Source of the DNA: an uncultured Lachnospiraceae bacterium
GTDB taxonomy: Bacteria; Bacillota; Clostridia; Lachnospirales; Lachnospiraceae
Length of the DNA: 64,000 bases
NCBI GenBank assembly: GCA_949051815.1
Contig: CARQVR010000001.1
Location: forward strand, 62,001 to 126,000
Reading direction: 5' to 3'
The notes under the pieces were generated by a model, which worked only from the letters and a program-made list of their open reading frames with translations, was not told the DNA's origin and did not search any database. Positions 7,940 through 17,449 of the stretch are shown here, one piece after another; the stretch's first letter is position 1; each line of letters starts with the position of its first letter. A program made the position numbers and the translations under genes.

Positions 7940-9192
7940 TCAAAATTCACGAAAACGGCAACCTCCGGCGGTGCGTCAATCGCATCCGTCACCGTCCTGT
8001 CGCCTCTTTTCATCTGCTTGTATATTTCAAAAAAATGGGTCGTCGGTATTTGCTGAAACCGCCATTCCGTATCTATCACCGGTATCGCCGCACAGCCTTC
8101 CTCCACGCCGTAGCGTCTCACCTGCCCGGCGTCCTCCTCAGACCAGCCGCCCGCCGCGTAATATTCGTCGAGCGTGTCCGTCACCGCCGGACCGATGTTT
8201 TTGACCGCGCTGGTCAGTATCCGGTCCGAAACCCTGCACTGATCCACATCCACACCGATCATCAGGCCGTCCTGATTTTCCGCCGCCTCCAGCACAGACT
8301 CGTACAGCCCGCCGCCGCAGGCAAAAATTACCTGCGTGCCGTTCTCATACCAGCTGTCAGCCTTCTCTCTCACCGAAATATCCGCCGTAAAAGAATCCGC
8401 ATACCAGTAGTTGACCGTCACGTCATTAAGCGACAAGTCCTTGGCCGCCGCATTGATTCCCTGTAAATATCCGTAACCGTAACGCAGGACGGGCGGCTCC
8501 ATGGTGCGGTACCCTTCAGCGGAATCCGCCAGATCATAATCGACAAACGATCCGCCTATAAAACCAAGATTCCTGTAACCCTCCCAGACAGCCATATAAC
8601 CGGCCAGATAACCGGCCTGCTCTTCATGGAAAAGAATACAGTGCACATTTTCTGCAATGGAAACCTCCTCCCCCTCCGCATCGTAAGGTACGGCATCCAC
8701 CAGCAAAAAAGAAGTCTGCGGGTACGTTTCCTGCAAAGCGCCCACGGCTTCGCCGAAAATCTCTCCGGCACAGACGATCAGTCCGGCATTTTCCTCCACC
8801 GCCCGCTGTATTGCTTCCCTGTAGCTTTCCCGCTCGTTCGGATCCGCATGATAATAAGAGAAGGATACCCCCGCCCCCAAAGCATACATCCGCACGCCGT
8901 TATATATGGCTTCATTGTAACCGCCATCCTCCACGGAACCGTCCGCAAGAAACGCGATCTCGCCGCCTGTCTCGCTGTAATCCCCGTAAGGATCCTCAAA
9001 CATCTTCTGCACCGACTCCCGCCATGACGTCGTCTCCACGCCCGCGTCCTCTTCGTCCTCTTCCTTCTCCCGCTGTGCCTCCTCCGAAGCCTCGTCCTTC
9101 GCAGACGACGCGGTTTCCTGCGCAGGATTCCCGCAGCCTGCCAGAAGCAAAATTAAAATCAGCCCGGCCAGCCCAAGCTTACATTTTCTCAT
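7936..9192 (-). CDS. BMP/Med/PnrA-type substrate-binding lipoprotein
   Basis: About 418 residues. A signal peptide ends in the lipobox LLLAGC, then an acidic linker rich in Glu and Asp (about 30-60), then a type 1 periplasmic-binding fold of the basic membrane protein family (IAFLADGSVEDGGYNEAIYNG, AGYLAGYMA, NLGFIGG, IFACGGGLYESV). Members bind nucleosides or other small ligands at the cell surface. No permease or ATPase gene is adjacent, so it may sense rather than import. The start is uncertain between 9219 and 9192; 9192 is preferred because MRKCKLG begins a normal signal peptide. Confidence 0.75.
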   Translation of the reverse strand: MRKCKLGLAGLILILLLAGCGNPAQETASSAKDEASEEAQREKEEDEEDAGVETTSWRESVQKMFEDPYGDYSETGGEIAFLADGSVEDGGYNEAIYNGVRMYALGAGVSFSYYHADPNERESYREAIQRAVEENAGLIVCAGEIFGEAVGALQETYPQTSFLLVDAVPYDAEGEEVSIAENVHCILFHEEQAGYLAGYMAVWEGYRNLGFIGGSFVDYDLADSAEGYRTMEPPVLRYGYGYLQGINAAAKDLSLNDVTVNYWYADSFTADISVREKADSWYENGTQVIFACGGGLYESVLEAAENQDGLMIGVDVDQCRVSDRILTSAVKNIGPAVTDTLDEYYAAGGWSEEDAGQVRRYGVEEGCAAIPVIDTEWRFQQIPTTHFFEIYKQMKRGDRTVTDAIDAPPEVAVFVNFE

Positions 9193-9312
9193 TCCACTGT
9201 ATCCGCCTTCCATAAACATTCAGATCCGCTGTGCGGGTATACTACCCCAAAATAAACACTCACTATTACACCTTACCACAAGTGAAGAGAATCAGCAAGG
9301 TTTGCCATATTT

Positions 9313-10992
9313 TTACAGCCTCGCCAGCGTCTCAAACGTCCCGTTGATGTTTACCCGCCCGTATCCCCAGCGTTTATCGGGATAGCGGATATCCCCCGGC
9401 CTCTCCGCCCCCTGAATCAGAAAGCTCTTGGTTCCCCTGCTGTCCACAGCAAAGGCGTTTCCGTCAACAATGGCCCATTCCAGAAACTGCGCCACACAGC
9501 CTGCCGTCAGCGCGGCCGCCATGCAGGAACCGTCCGTCTCCCCAAGCGCGGTGTGCACCCCCACCCCCGGAGCTGCAAGATCCGGCTTAATGCTGCCGTT
9601 TCTGCTAAATCCTCTGCCGGAAGGCGCATACCAGCTGTCCGTATAGCTGTCATAGGCGGAAATCGTAATCACCTGCGACGCGTTTGCCGGCTCTGTCAGC
9701 GTCACATCCGGGCTTGGCTGCAAAAAAGTAACGCTCTGCTCTAAAAATTCCTCAATCGGCAGCCACATATGATACATGCCGTCCCCGCCCTGTTGCTGCA
9801 CGGAAGCCGTAAGCGACACCGTCCAGATGCCCGGTGTGGGATCCTCGAAACGCAGAAAAATAAGCGGATCACCGGCGTCCTTCTCCACCAGAACAATACC
9901 CACCTGTATGCGGGTTCTCTCAAATATAAAAGAGACATTCCTGTCCATGCCGTTTCGAAAATCAATCACCGGCGATGCTTCCCCGCCGGGCGAGCGGATC
10001 GAAACCGCATAGACGTCCGGCAGGCTCCCCCAGATTTCCGCACAGAAGCCCTTCATCTGCCCGGCGACGCGGATCTCCACATTGCTCGGCATAAAATTCT
10101 CATAATGATGCTCTTTATCTCCCTCATTGCCGCCGCCCACCACAACGGCTCTGCTTCTCCGGCCGGCTACGACATCCAGGTAAGAATCCAGCGCGGAGGT
10201 GCCATCGTGACTGCCCGTATTCGTGCCAAGCCCGATTACGATCACCACGGGCCTGCTGAACGCCACCGCCATCTGCTGCAGATACTTCACGGCCTCCATG
10301 ATATCGTTTTCCGCGAACGCCTCCGCGCGGTCATCAATCAGATAATAGTCACGCAGATATCTCTTGGCGCCTTTGAGCTTCACCACCGCTATGTCCGCAA
10401 GGGGTGCGGCCCCCCGGAAGGCCAGTCCCTGATTCAGCAGACTGCCTGCGGCCGCAGAGGCCATCCTCGTGCCGTGTCCGTTGGTATCGGCGCTTGGCAC
10501 AACCGTCTCCGGCTCATCCGCGGCAAGCGCCCTGTCGATATCCGCCCTGCGGTATTCCGTGCCATAAGAAAAACCCGCCGGCGGCTCACCCGTCTGTATG
10601 GTCTGATCCCAGATGGAGAGTATGCGGCTGCTCCCGTCCTCTCTGCGAAACACGTCCTCCCGATAATTAATTCCCGTATCAACGAACCCAACAATAACGC
10701 CGCTTCCCTGTAAGGCAAGCGGCGGATTCTGTACACGGATATTGCCCATCGCCGCCAGCGGGGAAGCGTCGAATCCACGCTCGCCCGCCTGCATCAGCCC
10801 GTACAGTTTAGGGATCGTCGAATATCCATAGTTACCTATAGATACCGGCCGCACCTGACTGCGCTTCACATGTGCAATACCGTACCCGGCATCAATTTCA
10901 CGATAGCAGTATTCTACATCCGCCCCCTCCAGAATCTCCACGATCACATCATAATCGACAATAATATCCAGAAAATCTTCCGACAAAATCAT
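9313..10992 (-). CDS. Subtilisin-like (S8) protein with Ser-to-Cys active site
   Basis: About 559 residues, of the clostridial Csp-like subtilase group. It has an N-terminal prodomain-like region (1-90), then the Asp motif GFVDTGIN (D105), the His motif TNGHGTRMAS (H173), an inserted beta domain, and the nucleophile motif. That motif reads DGSCMAAALTAG where GTSMAAP is usual, so Cys (about residue 490, codon TGC) occupies the Ser position. No secretion signal is visible. It may be an inactive pseudoprotease, as known for some Csp proteins, or a Cys-dependent variant. The start is uncertain: a TTG lies at 11007, and the ATG at 10992 has AGGAA close by. Confidence 0.85.
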   Translation of the reverse strand: MILSEDFLDIIVDYDVIVEILEGADVEYCYREIDAGYGIAHVKRSQVRPVSIGNYGYSTIPKLYGLMQAGERGFDASPLAAMGNIRVQNPPLALQGSGVIVGFVDTGINYREDVFRREDGSSRILSIWDQTIQTGEPPAGFSYGTEYRRADIDRALAADEPETVVPSADTNGHGTRMASAAAGSLLNQGLAFRGAAPLADIAVVKLKGAKRYLRDYYLIDDRAEAFAENDIMEAVKYLQQMAVAFSRPVVIVIGLGTNTGSHDGTSALDSYLDVVAGRRSRAVVVGGGNEGDKEHHYENFMPSNVEIRVAGQMKGFCAEIWGSLPDVYAVSIRSPGGEASPVIDFRNGMDRNVSFIFERTRIQVGIVLVEKDAGDPLIFLRFEDPTPGIWTVSLTASVQQQGGDGMYHMWLPIEEFLEQSVTFLQPSPDVTLTEPANASQVITISAYDSYTDSWYAPSGRGFSRNGSIKPDLAAPGVGVHTALGETDGSCMAAALTAGCVAQFLEWAIVDGNAFAVDSRGTKSFLIQGAERPGDIRYPDKRWGYGRVNINGTFETLARL

Positions 10993-11100
10993 TTCCTGAC
11001 AGGTCAAGATTTTTCACGCACATAAATAAGACAAACTTATCTACATACCCTTTCCGCCCAATGCTCCTTACGCTATCATATGCGGGAACAGCCCGTTTTG

Positions 11101-12591
11101 TCATCCGTCAGACGGATTCTGTATCACATTCAGGCGGTCCGGATGCTCCGCGCTCCTGCTGCGAATGTCAATCACCGGTCCGCCGTTCCCCTCGATATAT
11201 TCTCTGGTGATCGTCACACGGCCGATGTTGTCGTCCTTTGGCACCTCGTACATGATGTCCAGCATAAACTCCTCGATAATGGCCCGAAGCGCCCTTGCGC
11301 CCGTCTCCTTCTCCATAGCCTTATCCGCTATCGCCTCAAGCGCCCCCTCGTTAAAGAGCAGCTCCACCTCGTCTAACTCCAAAAGCTTCTGGTACTGTTT
11401 CAGAATCGCGTTTCTCGGCTCCTTTAAAATCTGCACCATCATGTCGCGGCTTAAGCCTTCCAGCGTAAATATCACCGGCAGACGGCCAATAAACTCCGGA
11501 ATCATGCCGAATTTCCTGATATCCTCCACCGTTACCCGGCTTAAAATATTCTTCTCTTTATCGTACTTGTCCTTAAGCTCCGCGCTGTAACCGATGGACG
11601 TCTTCTTGTTCAGCCTCTGCTTGATGATCTCGTCCAGATCGGGAAAGGCGCCGCCGCAGATAAAGAGAATGTTTCTGGTATTGACCGTGGCAAGCGGCAC
11701 CATGGCGTTTTTGGAGTTGGCGCCCACAGGCACCTCCACCTCCGCGCCCTCCAGAAGTTTCAGCATTCCCTGCTGCACGGATTCCCCGCTCACATCCCGG
11801 GAATTGGTATTCTTCTTTTTGGCGATCTTGTCAATCTCGTCGATAAAGATAATGCCGCGCTCCGCCCGCTCCACATCATTGTCCGCCGCCGCGAGAAGTT
11901 TCGATACCACGCTCTCGATATCGTCGCCGATATAGCCCGCCTCGGTCAGCGATGTGGCGTCCGCAATCGCAAGCGGCACATCCAGAAGCTTCGCCAGCGT
12001 CTTTACCAGATAAGTCTTGCCGCAGCCCGTAGGGCCGATCATCAGCATGTTCGACTTCTCTATCTCTATCTCGTCCATGGTGCCGGTCGCCACTCTCTTA
12101 TAATGGTTGTAAACCGCCACGGACATTACCTTCTTGGCGTGCTCCTGCCCCACCACATACTCGTCCAGCTTCTGCTTGATCTTGTGCGGCGGCATAATAT
12201 TCCTGATATCAATCTCCGCCGCCTTTTCTTTCTTCTTTTTCTTCGGTTTCTGCTTGTTGGGGATGCCGCCGTCCCCTTGTAAGTCCGCCAGATTGACAAA
12301 GCTGATATTCGGAAATCCCTTTCCGTTCATATCACCCATATTGGGATTATTCAAAAGCCCCTGATAGTCAAACTGGCTGACCGTATCCATCGTCTTATGC
12401 ATACAGTCGTCGCAGACACATATATGGTTTGGCAGACGGAACATCTTTCCCGCCTTGCTCTCCGGCCTGCGGCAGATAAAACAGACGTCCTCGTAATCGC
12501 CGCCGGAATCATCGCTTTTCTTCTCTTCCTTCACGGAATCCTTCTTTTCAAGCTCCGTCTCTTCGTATTTATCGTCTCTATGATCATCCAT
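11101..12591 (-). CDS. clpX: ATP-dependent protease ATPase subunit ClpX, extended form
   Basis: About 496 residues, longer than the usual 420-430. It has an acidic and lysine-rich N-terminal tail, a zinc-binding domain (CFICRRPES...CVCDDCM), a linker with KPKKKKKEKAAE, then the AAA+ module with Walker A GPTGCGKT, Walker B IIFIDEID, and IPEFIGRLP. ClpX unfolds tagged proteins and feeds them to ClpP. The loop that docks on ClpP is normally IGF but reads SIGYSAE here. No clpP is adjacent, so this may be a second, specialised ClpX. The start at 12591 has GGAGGG upstream; the in-frame ATG at 12636 has none. Confidence 0.9.
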   Translation of the reverse strand: MDDHRDDKYEETELEKKDSVKEEKKSDDSGGDYEDVCFICRRPESKAGKMFRLPNHICVCDDCMHKTMDTVSQFDYQGLLNNPNMGDMNGKGFPNISFVNLADLQGDGGIPNKQKPKKKKKEKAAEIDIRNIMPPHKIKQKLDEYVVGQEHAKKVMSVAVYNHYKRVATGTMDEIEIEKSNMLMIGPTGCGKTYLVKTLAKLLDVPLAIADATSLTEAGYIGDDIESVVSKLLAAADNDVERAERGIIFIDEIDKIAKKKNTNSRDVSGESVQQGMLKLLEGAEVEVPVGANSKNAMVPLATVNTRNILFICGGAFPDLDEIIKQRLNKKTSIGYSAELKDKYDKEKNILSRVTVEDIRKFGMIPEFIGRLPVIFTLEGLSRDMMVQILKEPRNAILKQYQKLLELDEVELLFNEGALEAIADKAMEKETGARALRAIIEEFMLDIMYEVPKDDNIGRVTITREYIEGNGGPVIDIRSRSAEHPDRLNVIQNPSDG

Positions 12592-12689
12592 ACTTCTTAT
12601 CTTCCCTCCATTCACCCAGGACATTGGTCTGCCCATAGTATAGCATACGAATAGTCGATTCTCTATACTTAAATTTCCTTTCCATAAGG

Positions 12690-12734
12690 AATCCCCGGCA
12701 GCCGTACCCTCACAATACCGTCCTGCCGGGGATT
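12690..12734. terminator. Hairpin terminator between htrA-like and clpX genes
   Basis: A perfect 12-bp stem, AATCCCCGGCAG and its complement, encloses a 21-base loop. It sits just past the stop of the protease gene, which is read on the minus strand. T-runs are modest on both sides. Confidence 0.65.
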
Positions 12735-12773
12735 TTCGTCTCCTCTATATCTTTACATTTCTTTTACTTATAC

Positions 12774-14351
12774 CTATTCGCTCACCTTATTGCCAAGCGT
12801 AAGCTGCTTCGTCACTTCCTCGTACCCGGTCACGGTCATGGTCATCACCTTGACCTCCACCTGATCGCCCTTGGCATAAAACTCCAGTTCCTTTTGCAGT
12901 TCGTCCATAGATCTGATCTTATTGCCGCCAAACTCAGTGATGATATCGCGCTGCTTAAGACCTGCTTCCGCCGCTGCCGTATTCGGATATATCTGTGCGA
13001 TATACACGCCTTCCGGCATACCGTATGCCTGGGAAACCTCCTGCGTCACACTGATGCCGCTGATGCCCAGATAGCCTCTCTCCTCCTCGGCCACCTTGCT
13101 CTTGGTCTCCTTGAGCATCAGCTCCGCAATAATCGGGCTTGCCGCGGAAATGGGAATCGCGTAGCCCATGCCCTCCACGGCGCTGCCGCCGATCTTGTTG
13201 GAATTGATGCCGATTACCTCACCCTTGATATTCAAAAGCGCGCCGCCGGAATTGCCGGGGTTGATCGCCGCATCGGTCTGGATAAAGGTGCCCTCCACGC
13301 TGTCACCGCCGTAACCGCTGCTTGCGGACAGGCTGATGCTTCTGTCAAGCGCGCTGATCACACCCGTCGTAACGGACTGGCCGTAACCGAGGGAATTGCC
13401 GATGGCAATGGCGGGTTCTCCCACCTCCAGCGTATCGGAATCGCCAAGCGTAGCCACCTCTATTGCCTCTAAAGTAGCATCTGACAGCTCTGTCACCGGC
13501 ACCGCGATGACCGCCAGATCCATCTTGGAATCCTGTCCCTTGATAAATGCCTCCGCCTCGCTGCCCTCGTTAAACTGCACTGTCAGCTTATCGGTATCTG
13601 CCACCACATGATAGTTAGACACAATCAGAAGCTCTGAATCGTTCAGCCCTACAATAATGCCCGAACCGCTGGAATCCGCTTCGCTGTCCATGGACTGTCC
13701 AAACCACGACATCGTTTCGGTGTAATGGTTATTTACCGCCACAATGGAGGGCATCACATTCTTCACCACATCCGTCACATCGGTAACCACCATGGTTGTG
13801 GAGTCCGACTGCCTGATCGTGGGCACATCCACCGGCGCCTGAATCTCAGCGTCGATTTCCGCCTCCGCCATGGGCGCACTCTGCGTCTCCTCCAAAACTG
13901 CCGCGTCCTTATTCTTCATCCCCGTGACGGCCTCCACGGCATACAGCCCGATTCCCGCAAAGAGGCCGAAAAACAATCCCAGAGACACCGCCACAAGGGC
14001 TTTCTTACCATAACCGCCGCTCTGTTTTTTCTCCCTGTGCTTCTTTTCCTTCTTTTTCTCCATCTGGGCGTAACCGTTCGGGTAAGCATTGCCGTAATGG
14101 TAACTCCCCGCGTTTGCCTGATAGGAAGTGCCACTTGTCTGATAAGAGCCGCTGCTTCCCTGCCGGGCGCTGCTGTTTCCGTACAGGTTCTGCCCTGTGG
14201 ACTGTCCGTATGCACCGCCTGTCTGGTTTCCCGTATTCTGGTAAGACCGGTAACCGATCCCCCTTTGCTCAGGCTCATTCCCCGCCTGAAGTCCTGTCTG
14301 TTCCGAACCCGTATGATTGGAATAATCGTTTGGATAATTGTTGTCGTACAT
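12774..14351 (-). CDS. HtrA/DegP-type membrane-anchored serine protease with PDZ domain
   Basis: About 525 residues. The N-terminal 100 residues are a cytoplasmic tail rich in Gly, Asn, Gln, Tyr and Ser, followed by a basic stretch and one membrane helix (about 117-142). The trypsin-like domain has the triad motifs SNYHVV (His), SKMDLAVI (Asp) and NPGNSGGALLN (Ser). A C-terminal PDZ domain follows (GVYIAQIYPNTAAAEAGLK). It acts outside the membrane in protein quality control. The start at 14351 has AAAGGAG eight bases upstream; the ATG at 14369 is part of that site. Confidence 0.92.
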   Translation of the reverse strand: MYDNNYPNDYSNHTGSEQTGLQAGNEPEQRGIGYRSYQNTGNQTGGAYGQSTGQNLYGNSSARQGSSGSYQTSGTSYQANAGSYHYGNAYPNGYAQMEKKKEKKHREKKQSGGYGKKALVAVSLGLFFGLFAGIGLYAVEAVTGMKNKDAAVLEETQSAPMAEAEIDAEIQAPVDVPTIRQSDSTTMVVTDVTDVVKNVMPSIVAVNNHYTETMSWFGQSMDSEADSSGSGIIVGLNDSELLIVSNYHVVADTDKLTVQFNEGSEAEAFIKGQDSKMDLAVIAVPVTELSDATLEAIEVATLGDSDTLEVGEPAIAIGNSLGYGQSVTTGVISALDRSISLSASSGYGGDSVEGTFIQTDAAINPGNSGGALLNIKGEVIGINSNKIGGSAVEGMGYAIPISAASPIIAELMLKETKSKVAEEERGYLGISGISVTQEVSQAYGMPEGVYIAQIYPNTAAAEAGLKQRDIITEFGGNKIRSMDELQKELEFYAKGDQVEVKVMTMTVTGYEEVTKQLTLGNKVSE

Positions 14352-14480
14352 AATCCCGCTCCTTTCCACAAATCATGGCCCTAAGCCCGTATGCTTTATT
14401 TCCCCTCGCTGATTATGTCCTCAGTATATCTGCCATTTGTGTTTAAATTGTGTTTATTTAAGGAATAAAATGTGATTTTA

Positions 14481-14577
14481 CGGAGAATGCCGCATTTCAG
14501 GCATTCTCCTGCGTGAAACTTAGTACTTCTTGGCGTCACGTCCTATGACGGGACGTCTTTAGAAGTACTTTTCACGC
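14481..14577 (+). repeat. Dispersed hairpin repeat family C, copy 2 (3' region of glmS)
   Basis: The element abuts the glmS stop codon. Read with the gene, a long hairpin (GTGAAAAGTACTTCT...AGAAGTAC) with an inner CGTCCCG/CGTGACG arm is followed by a GGAGAATGCC/GGCATTCTCC hairpin. It may end or stabilise the glmS transcript. Copy 3 lies in the same position after a GH25 gene. Confidence 0.8.
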
Positions 14578-16406
14578 TATTCCACCGTCACCGACTTCGC
14601 CAGATTTCTCGGCTTATCCACATCGCACCCTTTCCCGACAGCCACATAATACCCGAAAAGCTGTAACGGTATAATCGCCAGCGAATTGGCAAAATAAGGG
14701 TTTGTCTCCGGAATGTAGATCACGTAGTCCGCTGCCTTCTCGATTTCCTTATTCTCCTCACAGGTCACCGCCAGAACGAAGGCGCCCCTCGCCTTCACTT
14801 CCACCATATTGCTGATGGTCTTCGCGTAGAGCGCAGGCTGGGTGGACACCGCCGCCACAAGGGTTCCCTCCTCGATCAGGGAGATCGTGCCGTGTTTTAA
14901 CTCGCCCGCCGCGTAGGCCTCGGAGTGGATATAGGAAATCTCCTTTAATTTCAAAGATCCTTCCAGAGAAATCGCGTAGTCGATCCCCCTGCCGATAAAG
15001 AACACGTCCTTCGCGCCGATATAACGGTTTGCAAACCGCTGGATCTTATTTTTATTATTCAATAGAAGCTCGATCTGATCCGGCAGGCACCGCAGGTCGC
15101 CCAAAAGTGACGCATATGTCATATCTTCGATTTTTCCCCGCACCCTGCCGAACTTCACGGCCAGCAGATAGAGCGCAATCAACTGGGCGCTGTAAGCCTT
15201 GGTGGTCGCCACCGCGATCTCCGGCCCTGCCCATGTATACATCACGTTATCCGCCTCTCTGGCGATGGAGCTGCCCACCACATTGACGATGCCGAGCACC
15301 TGAAAACCTCTCTTCTTGGACTCTCTGAGCGCGGCCAGCGTATCCGCCGTCTCTCCGGACTGGCTGATCACCACCACCATGGCCCCCTCCTCCAGAATCG
15401 GGTCGCGGTAGCGGAACTCTGATGCCAGATCCACCTCCACGGGAATGCGCGCCAGTCCCTCAATCACGTATTTCCCCGTGACGCCCGCATGATAGGCGGA
15501 ACCGCAGGCCACGATATGAATCTTACTCACCCCGCAAATCTCCTCATCGGTCATGTTCAGTTCCTCGATGACGATATCGTTATCCTTAATGCGGGGCAGC
15601 AGCGTGTCCGTCACGGTCTTTGGCTGCTCATACATTTCCTTTAACATGAAATGCTCGTAGCCCGCCTTCTCCGCCGCGCTGGCGTCCCAATCAATAAAGA
15701 CAGGCTCCTTTGTGGTCTCCTCTTCGTCCACCGTATAAAAGTGCATGTGATCCGCCCGCAGGCGAACGACCTCCTGATTATCCACATAGTACACCTTGCG
15801 GGTGTATTTCAGGATCGCCGGCACATCCGAAGCGATAAAGCAGCCGTCCTCATTCTGCCCTGCAATCAAAGGCGAATCCTTTCTCGCCGCGAAAATCTGG
15901 TCGGGACAGTCCGCGAAAAGAATGCCCAGCGCATAGGAGCCTTCCACACGGTGAAGCACCTTGGTAACCGCCTCGAGGGGATTCCCCTTGTAATAGTAAT
16001 CCAGAAGATGCGCCAAAACCTCCGTGTCCGTCTCCGACACAAAATGATATCCCCGGTCAGTCAGCATCTTTCTGAGCTGTAAATAGTTTTCAATAATGCC
16101 GTTATGTACCACGGTAATCGTCTCCGCCTCGTTGAAATGCGGATGCGCGTTGGTATCGCTTGGCACGCCGTGGGTCGCCCAGCGCGTGTGTCCGATGCCG
16201 CAGACTCCCGGCATGGTTTCCCCGTCTCTGGTGATGTTTTCCAAAATCTTAAGCCGTCCCACCGACTTCGTAATATTGATCTTACCCACACCGTCATAAA
16301 CAGCCATACCCGCCGAGTCATACCCGCGGTATTCCAGTTTAGACAGACCGTCCAGAATAATGGGCGCCGCCTGCTTCGTTCCGATATAACCTACAATGCC
16401 GCACAT
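14577..16406 (-). CDS. glmS: Glutamine-fructose-6-phosphate aminotransferase (isomerizing)
   Basis: A 609-residue, full-length GlmS. It starts MCGIVGYIG, with Cys2 as the glutaminase nucleophile after Met removal. It has GHTRWATHG and HNGIIENY in the class II amidotransferase domain, then two SIS domains (VVISQSGETADT, FIGRGIDYAISLEGSLKLKE) and the terminal AKSVTVE. It makes glucosamine-6-phosphate from fructose-6-phosphate and glutamine, feeding UDP-GlcNAc for peptidoglycan and surface glycans. GGAGGTAAGGCGAA precedes the ATG. The upstream gap is only 52 bases, too short for a glmS ribozyme, so that control is absent or sits elsewhere. Confidence 0.97.
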   Translation of the reverse strand: MCGIVGYIGTKQAAPIILDGLSKLEYRGYDSAGMAVYDGVGKINITKSVGRLKILENITRDGETMPGVCGIGHTRWATHGVPSDTNAHPHFNEAETITVVHNGIIENYLQLRKMLTDRGYHFVSETDTEVLAHLLDYYYKGNPLEAVTKVLHRVEGSYALGILFADCPDQIFAARKDSPLIAGQNEDGCFIASDVPAILKYTRKVYYVDNQEVVRLRADHMHFYTVDEEETTKEPVFIDWDASAAEKAGYEHFMLKEMYEQPKTVTDTLLPRIKDNDIVIEELNMTDEEICGVSKIHIVACGSAYHAGVTGKYVIEGLARIPVEVDLASEFRYRDPILEEGAMVVVISQSGETADTLAALRESKKRGFQVLGIVNVVGSSIAREADNVMYTWAGPEIAVATTKAYSAQLIALYLLAVKFGRVRGKIEDMTYASLLGDLRCLPDQIELLLNNKNKIQRFANRYIGAKDVFFIGRGIDYAISLEGSLKLKEISYIHSEAYAAGELKHGTISLIEEGTLVAAVSTQPALYAKTISNMVEVKARGAFVLAVTCEENKEIEKAADYVIYIPETNPYFANSLAIIPLQLFGYYVAVGKGCDVDKPRNLAKSVTVE

Positions 16407-16458
16407 TTCGCCTTACCTCCTTACGATTCACACCGGGAATGCCGCTTCGGGCATTTCC

Positions 16459-17382
16459 TCATTGCCAGTACTCCCTGTTGGAAGAACACGCCGTCACAAG
16501 CCGCATGGGCAGCCGTCTGTACCGTTTCCCCATCAGATACCCCATATACTTAAATCCGCTCTGTATGATAACATCCGGTATTTTCATCCACATCCCTTTT
16601 TCTTTCAGATGGACCACGGTGCTCTTCACCAGCCGGATTCCCTCCGATTCCGACGGATAAGCCGCAAACACCTCCGGATGATCCGCCTGCGAAACCCCCA
16701 GATCGAAGTTCCGGTGAAACTGCTGTCTGTATGTGTAATTATGGGAATGATACACCTTTGCCTGCGCCGCGTAAGCGATCCCGTATCCAGCCTCCACCGC
16801 TTTGGCGGCGTAGAGCATATCCTCGTTGAAAATCGCCCGGTTCACAAATCCCCCCAGCTCGTCAAACACATCTCTCCTGTATGCCGCGCAGACATTGGAG
16901 CAGAAAAAAGTTTTGATGCCAAGCGCCGGAAGATCCGCCTTCGTCTTGAGGCGTGGCTCTGCCGGATAATTAAACTGTCTCGTATACCGCTCTGCCTCGC
17001 TGCTGTCCCTGTCCGGAAGCTGTCTTGCGTAAGCTGCCGCCGTCTGTTCCCCGCCAAGGCCCTCCAACAGCCGCTCTAACAAAAAATCGTCCGCGGGAAC
17101 GGCATCCTGCGTCATCATCACAAACACGTCCGCATCCGAGAGCTTCACGCCCTGATTTCTCGTCCGCCCATGGTCAAACTCCCGCTTTGACAGATGCTTC
17201 ACTGTTATATTATGATGCTCCCTTTCCAGCGTAGTACCGTAAAGCAGTCTGTCCAGATATTTCTGCTCCGTATTCATAAGAATAATCCGGCTCACAGGCA
17301 CCGTCTGCGTCTGCAATTTTTCAATCATCGTCAAAAACCCGCGGTCGGGCTTGTAGACGGGAATAATCACGTCCACTTTCAT
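16459..17382 (-). CDS. Family 2 glycosyltransferase, rhamnosyltransferase-like
   Basis: About 307 residues. The GT-A fold starts KVDVIIPVYKPDRGFLTMI, and HGRTRNQGVKLSDADVFVMM is the block typical of RfbF/RgpB-type rhamnosyltransferases. Downstream are NEDMLYAAKAVEAGY and an HSHNYT motif. It probably adds rhamnose from dTDP-rhamnose to the nascent polysaccharide on the cytoplasmic face, which fits the rfb genes in the window. The start at the ATG at 17382 sits ten bases after GGAGG; a GTG lies directly before it. A small GGGAATGCC-type hairpin follows the stop codon. Confidence 0.85.
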   Translation of the reverse strand: MKVDVIIPVYKPDRGFLTMIEKLQTQTVPVSRIILMNTEQKYLDRLLYGTTLEREHHNITVKHLSKREFDHGRTRNQGVKLSDADVFVMMTQDAVPADDFLLERLLEGLGGEQTAAAYARQLPDRDSSEAERYTRQFNYPAEPRLKTKADLPALGIKTFFCSNVCAAYRRDVFDELGGFVNRAIFNEDMLYAAKAVEAGYGIAYAAQAKVYHSHNYTYRQQFHRNFDLGVSQADHPEVFAAYPSESEGIRLVKSTVVHLKEKGMWMKIPDVIIQSGFKYMGYLMGKRYRRLPMRLVTACSSNREYWQ

Positions 17383-17419
17383 CACTTGTTGTCCTCCGTC
17401 CGCTTTTATAAACGCGTAG

Positions 17420-17444
17420 AAGGGGCCTGTGCAACAAGCCCCTT
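17420..17444. terminator. Hairpin terminator downstream of the LCP gene
   Basis: A 7-bp stem, AAGGGGC with GCCCCTT, has an 11-base loop. It lies between the LCP gene stop and the next gene, both read on the minus strand. The T-run is better on the plus strand, so its direction is uncertain. Confidence 0.5.
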
Positions 17445-17449
17445 TGCTT

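Noticed and set aside
16407..16458. glmS ribozyme upstream of glmS
   Set aside because: The gap is only 52 bases, far shorter than the ribozyme, and shows just a short hairpin and the ribosome site.
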